A stretch of 64,000 nucleotides of DNA, from assembly GCA_022749755.1 (NCBI GenBank), contig CM040451.1, positions 10,367,871 to 10,431,870 on the forward strand. The letters are read 5' to 3'. Source of the stretch: Azadirachta indica. Taxonomy: Eukaryota; Streptophyta; Magnoliopsida; Sapindales; Meliaceae. Below are positions 35,611 through 48,000 of the stretch, piece by piece (the first letter of the stretch is position 1; the number at the start of each line of letters is the position of its first letter). Under the pieces are notes generated by a model. The model was not told the origin of the DNA, ran no database searches, and saw only the letters and a list, made by a program, of their open reading frames with translations. The translations under genes and the position numbers were made by a program.

Positions 35611-35822
35611 TAACCTTACTAAGATATTTGCAATAAAGACCTTAAGGTATGAGTGATAAATAAATAACCCCTTCACTTGCATGACTTTCAGTGTTCAAGT
35701 ATTGCCAGATTAGTCAGGCTTATGGCTCGATTTCTTCTCTTATGCATGATGTTAATAGAGTTTTTTGATTTTTATCGCTGAAATTGAAACATCAACGAGT
35801 TCAACGCCTGTGCAGCTGAAAG

Positions 35823-36041
35823 ATGGAAGATAAGCTTAGTGCAAGTCCAGCTCCATCAGAAGTTAGCATAGTATCAGAAACTCCAAGGATCAGATACATG
35901 GGGAAGCATCATCACTTCACTGATAACTCTGTCGCTGGTGGAGAGATGATCCTTGGAGGATTCATCACAGCCTTCATTGCAGCAGTTGTATGCTACATTC
36001 GAGTGACTAGAAAGAACCAACAATCCCATGCTAGAGTTTGA
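35823..36041 (+). CDS. Small single-helix membrane protein, 72 residues
   Basis: A complete frame with an acidic, Ser-rich N-terminal half, a conserved-looking RIRYMGKHHHF stretch, then one hydrophobic segment (about residues 41-60, MILGGFITAFIAAVVCYIRV) and a basic tail. The ATG follows a TGTGCAG acceptor-like site at about 35810-35816, which suggests a 5' UTR intron. Length and composition look like a genuine small plant membrane protein of unknown function, but no named family comes to mind. The topology (N-terminus outside or inside) cannot be told. Confidence 0.6.
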   Translation: MEDKLSASPAPSEVSIVSETPRIRYMGKHHHFTDNSVAGGEMILGGFITAFIAAVVCYIRVTRKNQQSHARV

Positions 36042-37383
36042 TGAGAACCTCTCTCTCTTTCTAAGCTTTCGTAAAATTTGAAGACAAATTTTATTATGAA
36101 TGGGTTTATCGAATTATGAATGTCTTGCGATAAGAAATTTTGTCGGTCATTTCTAGGTTGGGTTAGGAATACCGAAATTTTCTTTTCTTTTTCACGATAT
36201 GATATGTAAGTAACACGATTGATTCGCATACATGGTGAAATAAGAAAACAGGATAGACATTCATCCTTAGTTCATCTTTTCTTGCAACTTTCAGCTTGTG
36301 TTGGGGCCAGCATGGATAATGCTGTTGCTTTCAATTATACACTGTGATATGATCAACGAATATTTAGCAGTATTCTACCATATAAGGAATCTGATTAATG
36401 AAACCTTAGATTGCAAGTTTTGGCACTCCACTGATGTTGATGTAGATTAATCTCTGATCATGAAAGCACGAGAGAAAGCATGGTCGCACAAATGATGTCA
36501 GCTTAAAACTGTTATTGGAAGCTAATGCAATCAGTTTCATTCTCAGCCAGTTTGCAAAGCAAATGGGAAGGAGTAGTCAAGTCAGCCTACGACTCCCAAA
36601 ATACTGTGAGCTGTCGGTGCGGCTGTGAAAGGCTGTACCTGTCGGACTACAGGCTTTCGATTACTTCTGCTAACATGGAGAACCAAAATTTATACATTGA
36701 GCTTCTAAATCATGGACTCAAAGATACCGGCACTTCTGAAACCTAAATTATTTTGAAGAATATTGTACAAAAATTTAATATTAATTAGGTTTAGAGATTC
36801 TGGTTGAATCAGGCGAAAATGCTATTAAGATATCTAATTTCCCATTTGGTAGTTAAATTCATAGAGGTAGACGTTTACGTTACTAGTTTTGGAAGAGAAT
36901 AATTTATGTTAGTACAAAATGATTCCCACTAACAAAATGGAAGTACTGCTAACCCCTTTGCGGAAGATAAGGAAACTCACTCAAATTCTGAGGCAATTAA
37001 TAGTAAATTGGAACTTCATTCTACTCTAAAATCACTTGATTTTGGATAAGATAAAATCCATATCACCTCCCTTTTAGTATATAATTCTAGCCTTTCTTTG
37101 AAATCAAGCAACACTTGCCTTGGATGTAAAATGATAAGTAACAAAGAAATTCATTCAACATCATTTTCATTAGCGTCCTATCAGCTAAGAATCTCTGAAT
37201 TCAGAAAAAAATTTGATTTGATTCCAAACTTTATCGTCAATTTTCCATTTGTACAGCCCTAATAGCATCTATCTACTAAATTCCACATTTTTCTTCCCAA
37301 ATTATGAAAAGTAGACAGGAAAAAAAGAAAAAATAAAATTTAAAAGAAAAAAAAAAAGTATCTCTCAAATGCAGAGTAACCTC
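36042..37383. other. Spacer, no supported gene
   Basis: Contains a 73-codon frame at 36525-36746 with no recognisable homology and weak coding character. The right part is the 3' flank of the DUF538 gene. Confidence 0.4.
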
Positions 37384-38114
37384 TCATCTCTGATCTTGAA
37401 ATCCCATCTTCCTCCCAATCTTCTCCACTAGATCATCTGCAATAAAGATTAAACTTCTAAATTATTTTATAACATTTAATTCTTAAAAGAATCAAGTCAG
37501 GAAAGTGTAGAGAATCCTCTGTTTGGTTTTGCAGTGTAAGCATAACAGTGACGAAAACCTCTTCACAATACTATGGGAAATGGAGGTTTCTTTTCTTCCA
37601 GTTTCTCAGCTACCAAAAGAAGGAAGACAGTTTAAAAGAAAACAAATCAAGAAACAGAAACAGATAAATAAAAAGAGAGAAAATTACCTTGATGCTTGCA
37701 AACAGGAGGATCTTCAAAGAGAGAAAAAGAGAGTTGCTTATGAGCAAGACCGATATCAATCAAGATAAGCCCAGAAGACGGATCATTAACAATAATACCC
37801 TTAACAGGCAGCCATAGAAAGAGTTCTTCTTGACTAAGACCTTCAAGTCCCATAAGCCCACCGTAGCTGAGGTTAGCTCTCACAACACTGTCAAAGTATA
37901 CTCTGGTATCAAACTTAGCCATACATGGAGTTTCCAGGTAAACCTCCAAGCGACCATTTTCATCAAGATGATAGGATTTTACATTTCTAGGGAAGAGACC
38001 CCCTGGTAAGCCTTGGCTTCGGAGCAGGTTTTGAATGGAGGAAGGGGTGGTGAACGGAAGAAGAAGAGAGAGAAAAAGAATGAAGGTAGATTTGGGTGTC
38101 AGAGTCAGAGACAT
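37384..38114 (-). CDS. DUF538 family protein
   Basis: Two exons on the minus strand: 38114-37688 and 37436-37384 (donor GTAATT, acceptor TTGCAG, phase 1), giving 159 residues. An N-terminal signal peptide is evident (FILFLSLLLPFTTPSS), so the product is probably secreted or enters the endomembrane system. The DUF538 core follows: LLRSQGLPGGLFPRNVKSY, then TPCMAKFDTRVYFDSVV, GLSQEELFLWLPVKGI and LIDIGLAHKQLSFSLFEDPP. The last exon adds VEKIGRKMGFQDQR. Biochemical role of the family is not settled; members respond to stress and bind lipopolysaccharide- or chlorophyll-like ligands in some reports. A TATA-like TATAAAT lies at 38209-38203. Confidence 0.88.
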
Positions 38115-38202
38115 TGTTCAGGTTAAGGTAAAACTAAAAGGACAGAAAAATAAAAAGAGATGTTTTATGTTACAGGTTTTTGCAAAGGGTTTTAAGGTTT
38201 TT

Positions 38203-38209
38203 ATTTATA
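38203..38209 (-). promoter_or_regulatory. TATA box of the DUF538 gene
   Basis: TATAAAT on the minus strand, about 90 bases upstream of the ATG at 38114. Confidence 0.45.
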
Positions 38210-39590
38210 TTTTGTTGAGAGGGAGTTATGATTGCTAAGTGGGGGCCAGGAAAGACTGTCCGAATTATGGGTTGGCAAAGCTTTTGTTATTCACCCAACT
38301 GCCCTTCTTTATGATTTCCCATGCCATAATTTTATAAACCCAAAATTTATACAAAGAGGGTGATATGGTAAATCTAGTGTTTGCTTAATTAATACGAGAC
38401 AATCGAAACAAAGGATTTGATGTGCATAAAAACAAAACGGCGTGGCAAAAAGGAATAAAAATTCAGGACAGAACAGAACAGAACATAACAGAACAGTTTC
38501 TGAGTAGCAAGCGGAGACGGCGAAGCCAAAGCCAACGAATCATACAAAGAAGCTGCGTTCTTCCGCCGCATAGGTGAAAACTACAATGTTTTAGACTTCT
38601 AAATAAACTGTTTTTTTTTTTTTTTTAATTTTATTTTATATTCCAATATGCCTAACAGCCAATAGTATCTGTTCACTAAACAACATAATATGAACACAGT
38701 CCAAGAAGTTATACCCACAAATTAATTTATTCATTAATCAAGACTTCCAACTCCTCTCAATTTGCTTTCACAAATCACACCATTAGTGTCTTTCATATTA
38801 GAAACATTTCTACAATGTCCAGCTGTTGAGCAAAAACCTTCAGCTACTAGTTTAACTTGCAAATATGTGTATTCATACTCTAACCTGAAAATTTAAATCT
38901 TATCTTCAGTTAATAATTTACATATAAAATAGTGGTATTTTGTTGAAGTTAGACTCCCTTAAAGTGCGGGCGTTGCGCCATGTAAGAGATTAGAGGACAG
39001 ATTAAAGGTCATAAAATCTAATACTGAATTTGAATTAATAATTGTAAATTATGAGTTGGGTTCCTACAAGAATAAACAAAATGATAATATACATAATCAT
39101 ATTCTAAACATGGTTTCCTTTCTCTTTATGACTTTTTGTTTCGCTAATCATTTCATCCTGCATGTATTCATTGGATTGTCTATTGCTTTCTTTGACCCGA
39201 CCCCTTCTGCTCTCCTCTTTCTTTTATCTGCTCCTATAATTGTTTCCTTTTATCAAAGCTCAGCATTTCCTTTTAGGACAAGAGTTAACATGTTACGTTG
39301 TTTTGTTCTGTCCGCAAAATTTCGGAATCATTCTATTTTTGCTTACAAATCAACTTTCTTGTTTATGTATAGATCAGAGAGAGTTAGATTTCTTAATCAG
39401 GCCCATCACACTCGGCCTGGTTGGGCCGGTTATTGGGCACTATTATGCAGTTTTCCTAATCTTAGTGGGCGCTACTAAACAAGAAGAAAGCTAATTAAGC
39501 TGATGATGGAGGCAGGCAAGGCAAATATAGAAAAGAGAGATAAGATGGATGTCAATTATTAGCACACAGAAACATGTTTCGTTACAAGCA
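38210..39590. other. Spacer with site II-like words
   Basis: No gene is supported; the hydrophobic frame at 39056-39478 looks spurious. TGGGCC-type words cluster near 39420-39445, but no start codon of a plausible gene lies close by on either strand. Confidence 0.4.
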
Positions 39591-40589
39591 TCAGAAAATG
39601 TTAAACTTGCGCATCCAAGAATCCTCATCATACTCAGCCTGTCTATGAAGAGATTGTTCCTGATAAAGTCTTTCATGACCATAGATTGGATCTCCATAAT
39701 TATTGATTCCATCTCTTCTTTCTCCATATGGATATGAACTTCCAAAAAGATAATCTGCAGTGTCTTTCCATTGATTGCAGCTGCTGTCTTCTTTTGAAAC
39801 TTGTTGACAATCATGGCCTTCTTTGCTGTAGCGGTCTAAACAAGGCCAGTAACCAAATATGCTTTCACAAATGTCCATTGCTTCCAAGCCATACCCAGAT
39901 GGAACATGAGGCACTTTCTTGTAACATTCGTAACTATTGCCTTCATCACAGTAATTTTCTTGCTTATCTTCACCTTTGATTAGGTCAGAAGGCTTCCCCG
40001 GAGAATTGTCATACTCTTTGCTTCGTTCATCCTCATTGCTAGCATGAACCTGCGGCTCAGCTTCTTTAATTGGAGTAGGTTTACTTTCGATGTGAGGTTT
40101 TGCTGCAGGCTCCTCAACAATTTCTTTTGAAGGTAAGGCAGATGAACTGGACGAAGGATGAGGATAACATATTTCTTCAGAGGGCGGTAGGGGTTTGCCA
40201 TAGGTTAGAGCAAGATCATACCCACCACCATAAGGTGTTGGATCGTATTCTTCAAATTCAGGCTCATTGAATTCTGAGACTGAATAAGAGATCCTGAATT
40301 GAGTTACAGAAGGACTGTAATCAACTTTGTTATAAGGATCATACACAATGGATTTTGGCTCACTGAAAGAAGATGCAGAGTAAGCAATTACTGAGTAATT
40401 CATAGGAGGATCACAAGCAACATAATAAGGAGTTGTTGGATTATACTCGAAGAATCTCTGGTTGCTGAATTCATGGCTAGAATCAACCATAAACACTTCA
40501 GAAGGAACAATATCATAATTTCCGGAGTAAGGAGTTTGACAACTCTCACCAAAAAATGGCTGATGATAGTTGTAGCTGAAGTAAGCCAT
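39591..40589 (-). CDS. At5g39570-like Tyr/Pro-rich protein
   Basis: A single open frame of 332 residues. The centre carries DPTPYGGGYDLALTYGKPLP followed by SEEICYPH, the hallmark of plant proteins related to Arabidopsis At5g39570 (reported as a phospholipase D-regulated protein). The N-terminal third has repeated Tyr/Ser-rich motifs of the form EYNPTTPYY, YDPYNKVDY and EEYDPTPY. The middle is charged and disordered (KEAEPQVHASNEDERSKEYD). The C-terminus holds FGYWPCLDRY, near a cluster of conserved-looking Cys residues, and a Tyr-rich end. It lacks signal peptide or membrane segments, so a soluble, largely disordered protein is expected. A CAG acceptor near 40657 suggests a 5' UTR intron. 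Molecular function is unknown. Confidence 0.8.
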   Translation of the reverse strand: MAYFSYNYHQPFFGESCQTPYSGNYDIVPSEVFMVDSSHEFSNQRFFEYNPTTPYYVACDPPMNYSVIAYSASSFSEPKSIVYDPYNKVDYSPSVTQFRISYSVSEFNEPEFEEYDPTPYGGGYDLALTYGKPLPPSEEICYPHPSSSSSALPSKEIVEEPAAKPHIESKPTPIKEAEPQVHASNEDERSKEYDNSPGKPSDLIKGEDKQENYCDEGNSYECYKKVPHVPSGYGLEAMDICESIFGYWPCLDRYSKEGHDCQQVSKEDSSCNQWKDTADYLFGSSYPYGERRDGINNYGDPIYGHERLYQEQSLHRQAEYDEDSWMRKFNIF

Positions 40590-43309
40590 TATAGAATCTT
40601 CAACCTCTGCCGGTCTCTAGCAGCGAGGAATAGAAAAAAAAAGGCACCGGCTTTCCTGCAAATAAACTGAAATTAGGCCCAAGCTTTTTTTTTTTTTTTA
40701 TAGTTCTATTCTATCTATCAATTAGCTATCATTATCTGAACCACACAGCTTTTATCTTACCAGAAAAAAGCTTACGTACCAGTATGCTATTACCGAACAA
40801 AGGCGATATTTGCAAGCAACAAGTGACTTATCGCTGCCTTTAGTCCTTGGTGATGACAAGAATTTCAAAGTAACATGATCGGAAAAGCACTTTGATGTCA
40901 AATTGATTGAAATGAAGATGACAGAAAAAGAATCTTCAAGAAATTTCCTCGATAATTTTACTGTGGAAGGAAAATTTGGAGGGAGTGGGTTTGTAGGCCA
41001 GACCGTGGTTGGAAAGTCCACATCCAAGGCCCTACAAAACATGGATGTTAGGTTAGGTATCCATCATGACGTTTGGATTATCAGATGGTGACAACTGACG
41101 ATTCCAGTTGGCCCATTTTGCTTTTCATGTTTCGTGCGGAATTTTCAAGCACTTACAAACTTGCTTAAAAATAAACAAAGTAACTAACATGTAATACTAG
41201 ATTGCATTGATCGATCATAAATGGCCATTACTGACTTAACGGTTAATGTTTCCCATCAAATCCACACTATAAGTTTACAGTTCTGTCAGTAATTAGAATT
41301 TTAATTTTGAGGTTGCTTCAGCAGTCGCTACCGGAAGTTATAGGTATAGGGCAGGTGGCTCTGCCGAAGTTTCTTTGACCGGAATTTATCTGATTAGGCA
41401 GTAATGCCTAGTAGAGGATAAATATTCATTTGTAATATTAAGGGCATATACCCGATACCTGAATTGGATACCCAATATATTATTTTTAATAATTAAAAAT
41501 ATATATATATATATTTTTTAAATTTAGATCGAAGTGAGATATCTCCACCACCAAATTCTAATTCAAAATTTAAGATTTCTAGAACCTCAAATGTGCCGCA
41601 AAATATTAAATAACACTCAGAAACTAAATTTATAAATTTAAGATATTAAATTTGATGTAAAAAATATAATATTTAATTTTGTTATTTTTGTAAGCTCCAA
41701 TTTAGTTATTGTGAAAATATTTTATACAGTACATTACTTTGTATTTATTATATAAATGTTTGTTTTAATTTTTATATAACATTATTTATTTATTAAGTTA
41801 TTTTTAATTTTCATTTAAGCTAATCGATACTTTATTTCTTTTAAAATTGCTGACTTTTTGACATTTGAACAAAACGAAAGCTAAACACACAAAGAAAAAA
41901 CATGACTTCTAAAAAATTCTTATAAACCACGTACAAAACAAATAAAAAACCATTCACAATTTGAATTTTATGTTTTCCTTTTCTCCCTTCTTTCCTTTTT
42001 CTTTTATTCACTTCTTCGTCGTCGTCCATCGTTTCCTTATCAAAAAGCTGGTTTCTATCTTCAGGGCTTTCGGATTATATATATTGTGTGCATTCCAGCT
42101 GTTGATTTGTAAACAACTTTATAATTTGGACAAGTGCCATCTTGCATAGCATGTAGCTGACAAACTGGCTTGTAGTTAAAAGAAATTGATAGATTGGGCT
42201 TCCTTTGGGTTTAGGGAAATTACATGAACAGTCGCAAGGGAACAACGGAGTAAAGTTTATTGATTGAATCCATTTACTGAAGTCGACAAATGGGAGGAGG
42301 CAGCTGGACAGAGAGAAACCCAACCGAGGTTAACATCATCTAAACCAAGCAATCAATGTACCATCATTGGTATACATCTCATATCTCTATCTCAATTAAA
42401 CAACAAATCAACATGACGAGCACTGCAATTCAATTAGAAAGTAATAGGCAAAATGGTAGGACTCTGTCCTCTTCGACCTTGGGTGTTACAACATGATCAA
42501 ATGCCATTTATTTCTGGAACCGATAAAAGTTCAATTCAATTACATCCAGCCTTTCACATCTAAAAAATATAAAAAAAACATCAATAACAAGACTAAAGCC
42601 TCCAACTCAACCTAAGACCAAGACTATGTAAGCGCAACTAAATTCCTTTCCAACAGCGAAAAAGAATACACCATGATTCTGATCAAGGGCCTCGTGAAAA
42701 AGAATAAAGAAGAAAGAAAGAAAGGAGTAAGAGTCGGGCACAATCAAAGATTTTAGCAATCAGTTGATAATTTAGGAGGCGATGCAACAAGATTTTAGCT
42801 ATCACAAAACACAGACAGATGCATTTGAAGTAAGTTCAATTAGTTAATGGGTCATCAAGTAACAAGCTATTCTGTATAGCATAGTAATACAACAATTGTC
42901 CTTTGTTTCTCAGGTTGAACCCCTAGAAAGGGGATCTTAACAAAAGATACAAACTATACACCAGAGCAGAAGCATTGTATCAGCAAGACTCCCTAGCTGC
43001 AATTCAAGTATATGTTTGTAGTTGCTTCCCAACACAAAGGCTAAGAATAACATGTAGCAGCTCCAATAAACTCGTCAGCTTCAAAACCAGAACTAACTAC
43101 CAGGAAAAATAAAAATAAACACCAAATAAATGCAATGATAACACTAGGAATCATCAAATTATTAAATTGAAGAAAACTTGGGAGCTCATACCATTCAATA
43201 CAATTTTAATACTAAAGTTATCATGAAAGAAGAGTTCAAGTGCAGAGTCGTTCTAAATTCTGATGCTTAAGCAATACTAATAAGTTTGTGACACATACTC
43301 TGCAGTGCC
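40590..43309. other. Spacer, no supported gene
   Basis: Includes the probable 5' UTR and promoter of the gene at 39591. Overlapping short frames on both strands at 40752-41091 have no recognised match. The remainder is AT-rich and towards 42400-43300 forms the 3' flank of the MORF gene. Confidence 0.4.
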
Positions 43310-44756
43310 TCATCCAGAAGGTGAGTCCGAAGTACGTGTCTCTTGCATTGGTCTTCTCTGTCCTTGAATAGGCCCATCTTTTCGTCTTTCATATCTTTTA
43401 CTCTGATATTTTGAATTATTACGCTGCTTTGGTTGATAAGTTGGGTATGAACAAGGAATTATTTCCCCATTAATGTACTTATCCCCTGAAATAAAATAAG
43501 ATACCAAAACATATGAGCAGGTTTATTATGACACCAACAAAAATATATAAAGCAATATTGGGGAAAAAAAAAGGAAGACAATAAATTACCTCCATAGTCC
43601 TTGTTTTTGACATCTATGTATGAGTCCGGCAGGACCCAAAGAACTCCAGGCAAACCTTTAATAAGGAAATAAAATAAACTTCATAAGAAGCTGTCTAATA
43701 GAGTTTATCTAATGCAACTGATTATCGCTGTTTGTTTGGAAGTTTAACAAGAAATTGAATGGAAGAGAATACTAGATTTTGCAATAATTTATACATCAAT
43801 TGCTTATACTCTTGTTATCACACTTCTTCTATGCTTTTTCTTCAGCTGTTATTTTCTTCTTTAGAATACTGATGTATGTTCTTTCTCTCCCTCATAAAAC
43901 TAAGTAAACACAATCTTATAAAAATATACAAATCATATAACACTTTCAAACAAACATACTCATTTTAATACAATGAATTGAAAGTTTCATTAGCTTCAAT
44001 TTCACTAATAATATTACTAAAAATTCGAAGTAAATTCCAACTAAAAACCCAATGAAAGATACTACATCATCTAGACACCAACAAAAAGTACGTCCAAATT
44101 GCAAAACACCCTTAAAGAGTAATTGCCACTAAACCACTATGTATTTAATTGTTCCTTTAGATATATCCAGACAAAGAATTCAATGGAGTAATTGCTTACC
44201 CTTAAATTTCTCAGATGTTGCTTCATCAACGGTACACTGAAATCCAGTGTATGTGGTGGTACTGAACGCATACATATTCTTCTTTGCCTCTTCCATGCTA
44301 GCCACACACATAAGAGAGAAAAAAAGAAAAACATAAAAGCACTTCAGTTAATCTAAAATCAAGGTCTGCTTGTAAACAAAAGTGCTTTCAAGTAACAACT
44401 TTTCGACAAAATCGCGGCAGAACTTTCTAATACCTGCCCAAGACAGTAGCGAGAGTGTTGAGATAAGTCTCAATCATTTGTTCTCTGGATGGAGCGGGTT
44501 CTTTGGGGAATTCCATAACGATGAGCCAGTGATTGAAGTCGCATCCAGGGAGCCTGATTGTCTCTCTGGGCTCGCTGCTACTGCTTCTTTTCGCCGAGTA
44601 TTCCCCATTGACAGTGCTTCTGATAACCAACTTCCCTGATTGGAAGCCGGTATTGAAACGGAGATTGAATGCGGTAGTTGTCAGAGGCTGAGCTGAGGGT
44701 TTAAGGTTGAATGGAGGGTTCAGGGATTTAAGAGACGAGAGAGGAATTGATGCCAT
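43310..44756 (-). CDS. MORF9: Multiple organellar RNA editing factor, MORF9-like (plastid)
   Basis: Four exons on the minus strand: 44756-44434, 44297-44200, 43655-43590 and 43485-43310, together 663 bases or 220 residues. The MORF box is complete: [75 protein letters not shown] and [20 protein letters not shown]. Residues 1 to about 55 are Ser/Thr/basic-rich ([12 protein letters not shown]) and fit a chloroplast transit peptide. MORF proteins bind PPR editing factors and are needed for C-to-U editing of organelle transcripts. The sequence is nearer to plastid MORF9 than to MORF2. An in-frame ATG at 44825 exists, but the CT-rich sequence before 44756 looks like a leader, so 44756 is preferred. 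Confidence 0.9.
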
Positions 44757-44881
44757 TGAGAGAGACAGAGAGAGACAGACAAATATGTGAGTGGATAGAC
44801 GGAGCATTTGTTTATTTATTCTCATTTGAGTTTCAAAACGACGCAGTTTTCGAGATTATAAAGAGTGGTTATAACAATAAA

Positions 44882-45006
44882 TGGGCCTAACAAAACACCT
44901 GACTTGGCCCAATGAGATGACTGCACTGCTGCGTACCCAAGTTTGTACGGCTAGTGGATCAAATGTGAAAGCCCGTTACGTGGACTTGTAGTACTTATAT
45001 TGGGCC
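44882..45006. promoter_or_regulatory. Site II elements upstream of the MORF9-like gene
   Basis: TGGGCC at 44882 and 45001 and its complement GGCCCA at 44906. They lie 126-250 bases upstream of the chosen ATG at 44756 and are the same motif class seen before both PPR genes. Confidence 0.5.
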
Positions 45007-48000
45007 ATTTTCAAATTTCAATAATGTTTAAACAACCTCAATTAAGATTAACTAATTATGGCCATTGATCTATAGAAAATTCGTCTGAATACAATCCAGT
45101 TGAATATTAATAGTCAAAAAAAGTCAACCCAAACGACATCCACGTATTCTGCTCTGCAATTGACTTTGAAACCATGCATCCAAACCAAAATTCAACCAGT
45201 CTACGTTTCTACTATACTTAAAAAAGACTGTCTACATTGACAAATTAAATGTGTAAGTTAATTGTCTGACGAAGTACTTCCAAGATTAGGTGAATATTAC
45301 ATCACCAAAACTATCAAATCCCGGTTTCAACAAAATCAACTTAAATTAATGCCTAACTACGTACCTCAATCTTACGTAGATAATATATACTCTCTTAAGT
45401 GTATAATATATGATTAACAAAATGCTTACTTCAACATGAAGACCATTGCCTTCTATTATTATATCATAATTATTTGACCAAATCTTATATTCTATTAACA
45501 GCCCAACAAAACCCGTTTATTTTACAGGATTTACGCAGAGAATAAGGAAGAAAAGACGCTACAAAACAGGAAGGAAAACCCAATCTCTATTGTAAATATA
45601 TATCCTGTATTTAAAAAAAAAAAAAAGAAAAATTAGTAGTTTTGGGTTTGCAACTAAGAAAATATTGTTTTAAGGATTTAACTATTAGGGAGCTAGTTCC
45701 CTGCATTAACCGATCCTAACCGACTATGCTGAGTTGCTTTCAGAGTATTTTCGTATAATATTAATTTGTTATTGAATTATTCCTACTTTAATTGAATTTT
45801 TGTTAGGTTTGGAATAGTCATTTTATGATCTAAAATTAGGCTCCTATCTAATTCAGTATGACTTCTCCCACATATTTGACAATATTGTATTGAGAGCAAC
45901 GTGGTGACTTTTTTTTTTTTTTTTTTAATTCTTAATATTATTGCCTCCATGGCAATTCATTCATATCTTTCATCTGATAAATCCTGTACCGAATTCACAT
46001 ATCCAGGAGAGCAGTTTAACCTTCCTTTGTTTGTGGGTCTTTTAATTTGGAAGGTAGTTCTTGGAAGAAAGCCGTGTTGACTCTGTAGACGATATGCAAT
46101 GTTATCATGTCATGTTTAATTTGTTTGACTTAAATTGGTAACATACATTTCATATATGAATATTGAATTTGTAATCTTGTTTCCCCAATGCTTAATTCAT
46201 TGTCTATTAATTAATTAAGCTAAGCTCTCACACAGTCTTCTTATTTCTTAATATCATTATATATCTTAGGCTTTATAATTTGTTTTTATTATCTATTTAG
46301 GGCAAGTTGCTTAACCATTCCAACTTCTTTGATGATCACCAAATCAGACTTATCTTAATGGACTCTCTGTCACCTCTCATTTTCTTTACTTACACCTTTT
46401 ACTTTCATAAAGCATTTTGATCCTCTTATGTGTGGCTCTTCGATGAGAAATCGTGTGGGAAAATACTTCAGAAAATTCTTCTATTGCCAATTATGACAAC
46501 GTAGGAATAGTAACAATACAAGAATATGTGTTTTCGTTGTTATGAACCCTAGAAGACAAGCAGTGTAAACTTAGTTAATGAAGTCTTCGAATTACAGGCC
46601 AAGGTTGAAAATAGTGCAACAAGTTAGTGTGAAGATGACAAAGGATTGACCCAATATTATTGAGTCTCTCAAAATTTCTGTATGTTCTAAGAATTTCAAA
46701 GGGGGACCCGAATGATGACTAAAAGAATAAAATTAATTTCATCAACAAGTTAACATGGGTCAATTGTCCATGTCAACCCCACCAAAAGTGAGACTAATTT
46801 CGTGACAATTTATAAGTCCACAAAGCCAATCATTAATGCTTTGTCTTTCATTGAATTTAAGAGCCTTCCCTTTGGTTCAAACTATTTTAAAAAATGTTTC
46901 AGCTCCACAAAAGTCAATCTAAACAAAGATGGCCTTGGAGGATACAAACCCTACTTATCAAGAGTAAGAACAAATCGGCTAATTAATTAATAAGAGAGAG
47001 TAGTAGGTGAGAACTGAAACAATGTGAACAAGTAATCCCACGATGCAAACCTATACACATTTTGAGAATCAGAGAGGTAGGACGGCAGGAAAAAGCAAGT
47101 TTATATTGCTTGAAGTTTTCTCTTTAATCATTTTATCATTGAGCATGCCTTATCCACACATTAATATTAAAGTTAATTCATGTCAAGTTGGTTTTCTCAT
47201 TATAATAAAAATAACAAAACCATAGCCCCTCATTACATATTATAAGTGCTTGATTAAAGTAATATAAAAATTAATAGGTACAGTTGTGACTGATGATGCA
47301 TCAAATTACCCTCAAGTCTTTATTAAATAGTTGACCACTTAAACCCATATTTAGCTTTCTACATGGGAAACAATTTTTTGTACTCATGAATATATCTTTG
47401 TGTATTATTGACTAATTAGATATTTAAGAAAAAAAAAACCTCAAAATTTATTCCTTAAAAATCAAATTTAAAATTTTATTGATTTGGATAGTCTCTAAAC
47501 AAGGTGTATTAATTAATTAAATCAGAAAATATATAAATTAAAAGTAGCAGCAAAGATACCTTTCGAAACTTTAAATTCCACAAGAGGGCTGCTGCCTGCT
47601 GCACCATTGCTTTCATCTGCAGTAAACACCTGACTAATCTATCACTTAATGACTAAACAAGTCAATTATGGTCAATGAAGTCATATTAATGACAATTGAC
47701 TTGTTTTTTTTATACAGTAATTTTAGGGCTAAGTATTTTGATATCCTTTTGACATCTAAACTAATAACTGTTAAGCCGATCATTTATATGAACTCATGTC
47801 TCAGCTTCTGCTGCCGACCAATTTTGGTTGTCGCCACATTCTACCATTAACTTAGAGTAATAGCTAAACTTAATAATCTCAATTATTATGTTACAAGATA
47901 ATAAGCATATATTAATTATTAACTGTAAGAATAGAATTTAAGTATATTTTTCTAGCGGAGTTTGCTCTCGACCTTCGTGTTAATTACAATTAATTAACGA

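Noticed and set aside
36525..36746. 73-codon frame with a Cys-rich piece
   Set aside because: No splice context or family match; the CRCGC word alone is not evidence.
39056..39494. Two hydrophobic plus-strand frames as a membrane protein gene
   Set aside because: Overlapping in two frames, T-rich composition explains the hydrophobicity, and no family is recognisable.
40752..41091. Opposed short frames upstream of the At5g39570-like gene
   Set aside because: No recognised motif on either strand; more likely promoter or 5' UTR sequence.
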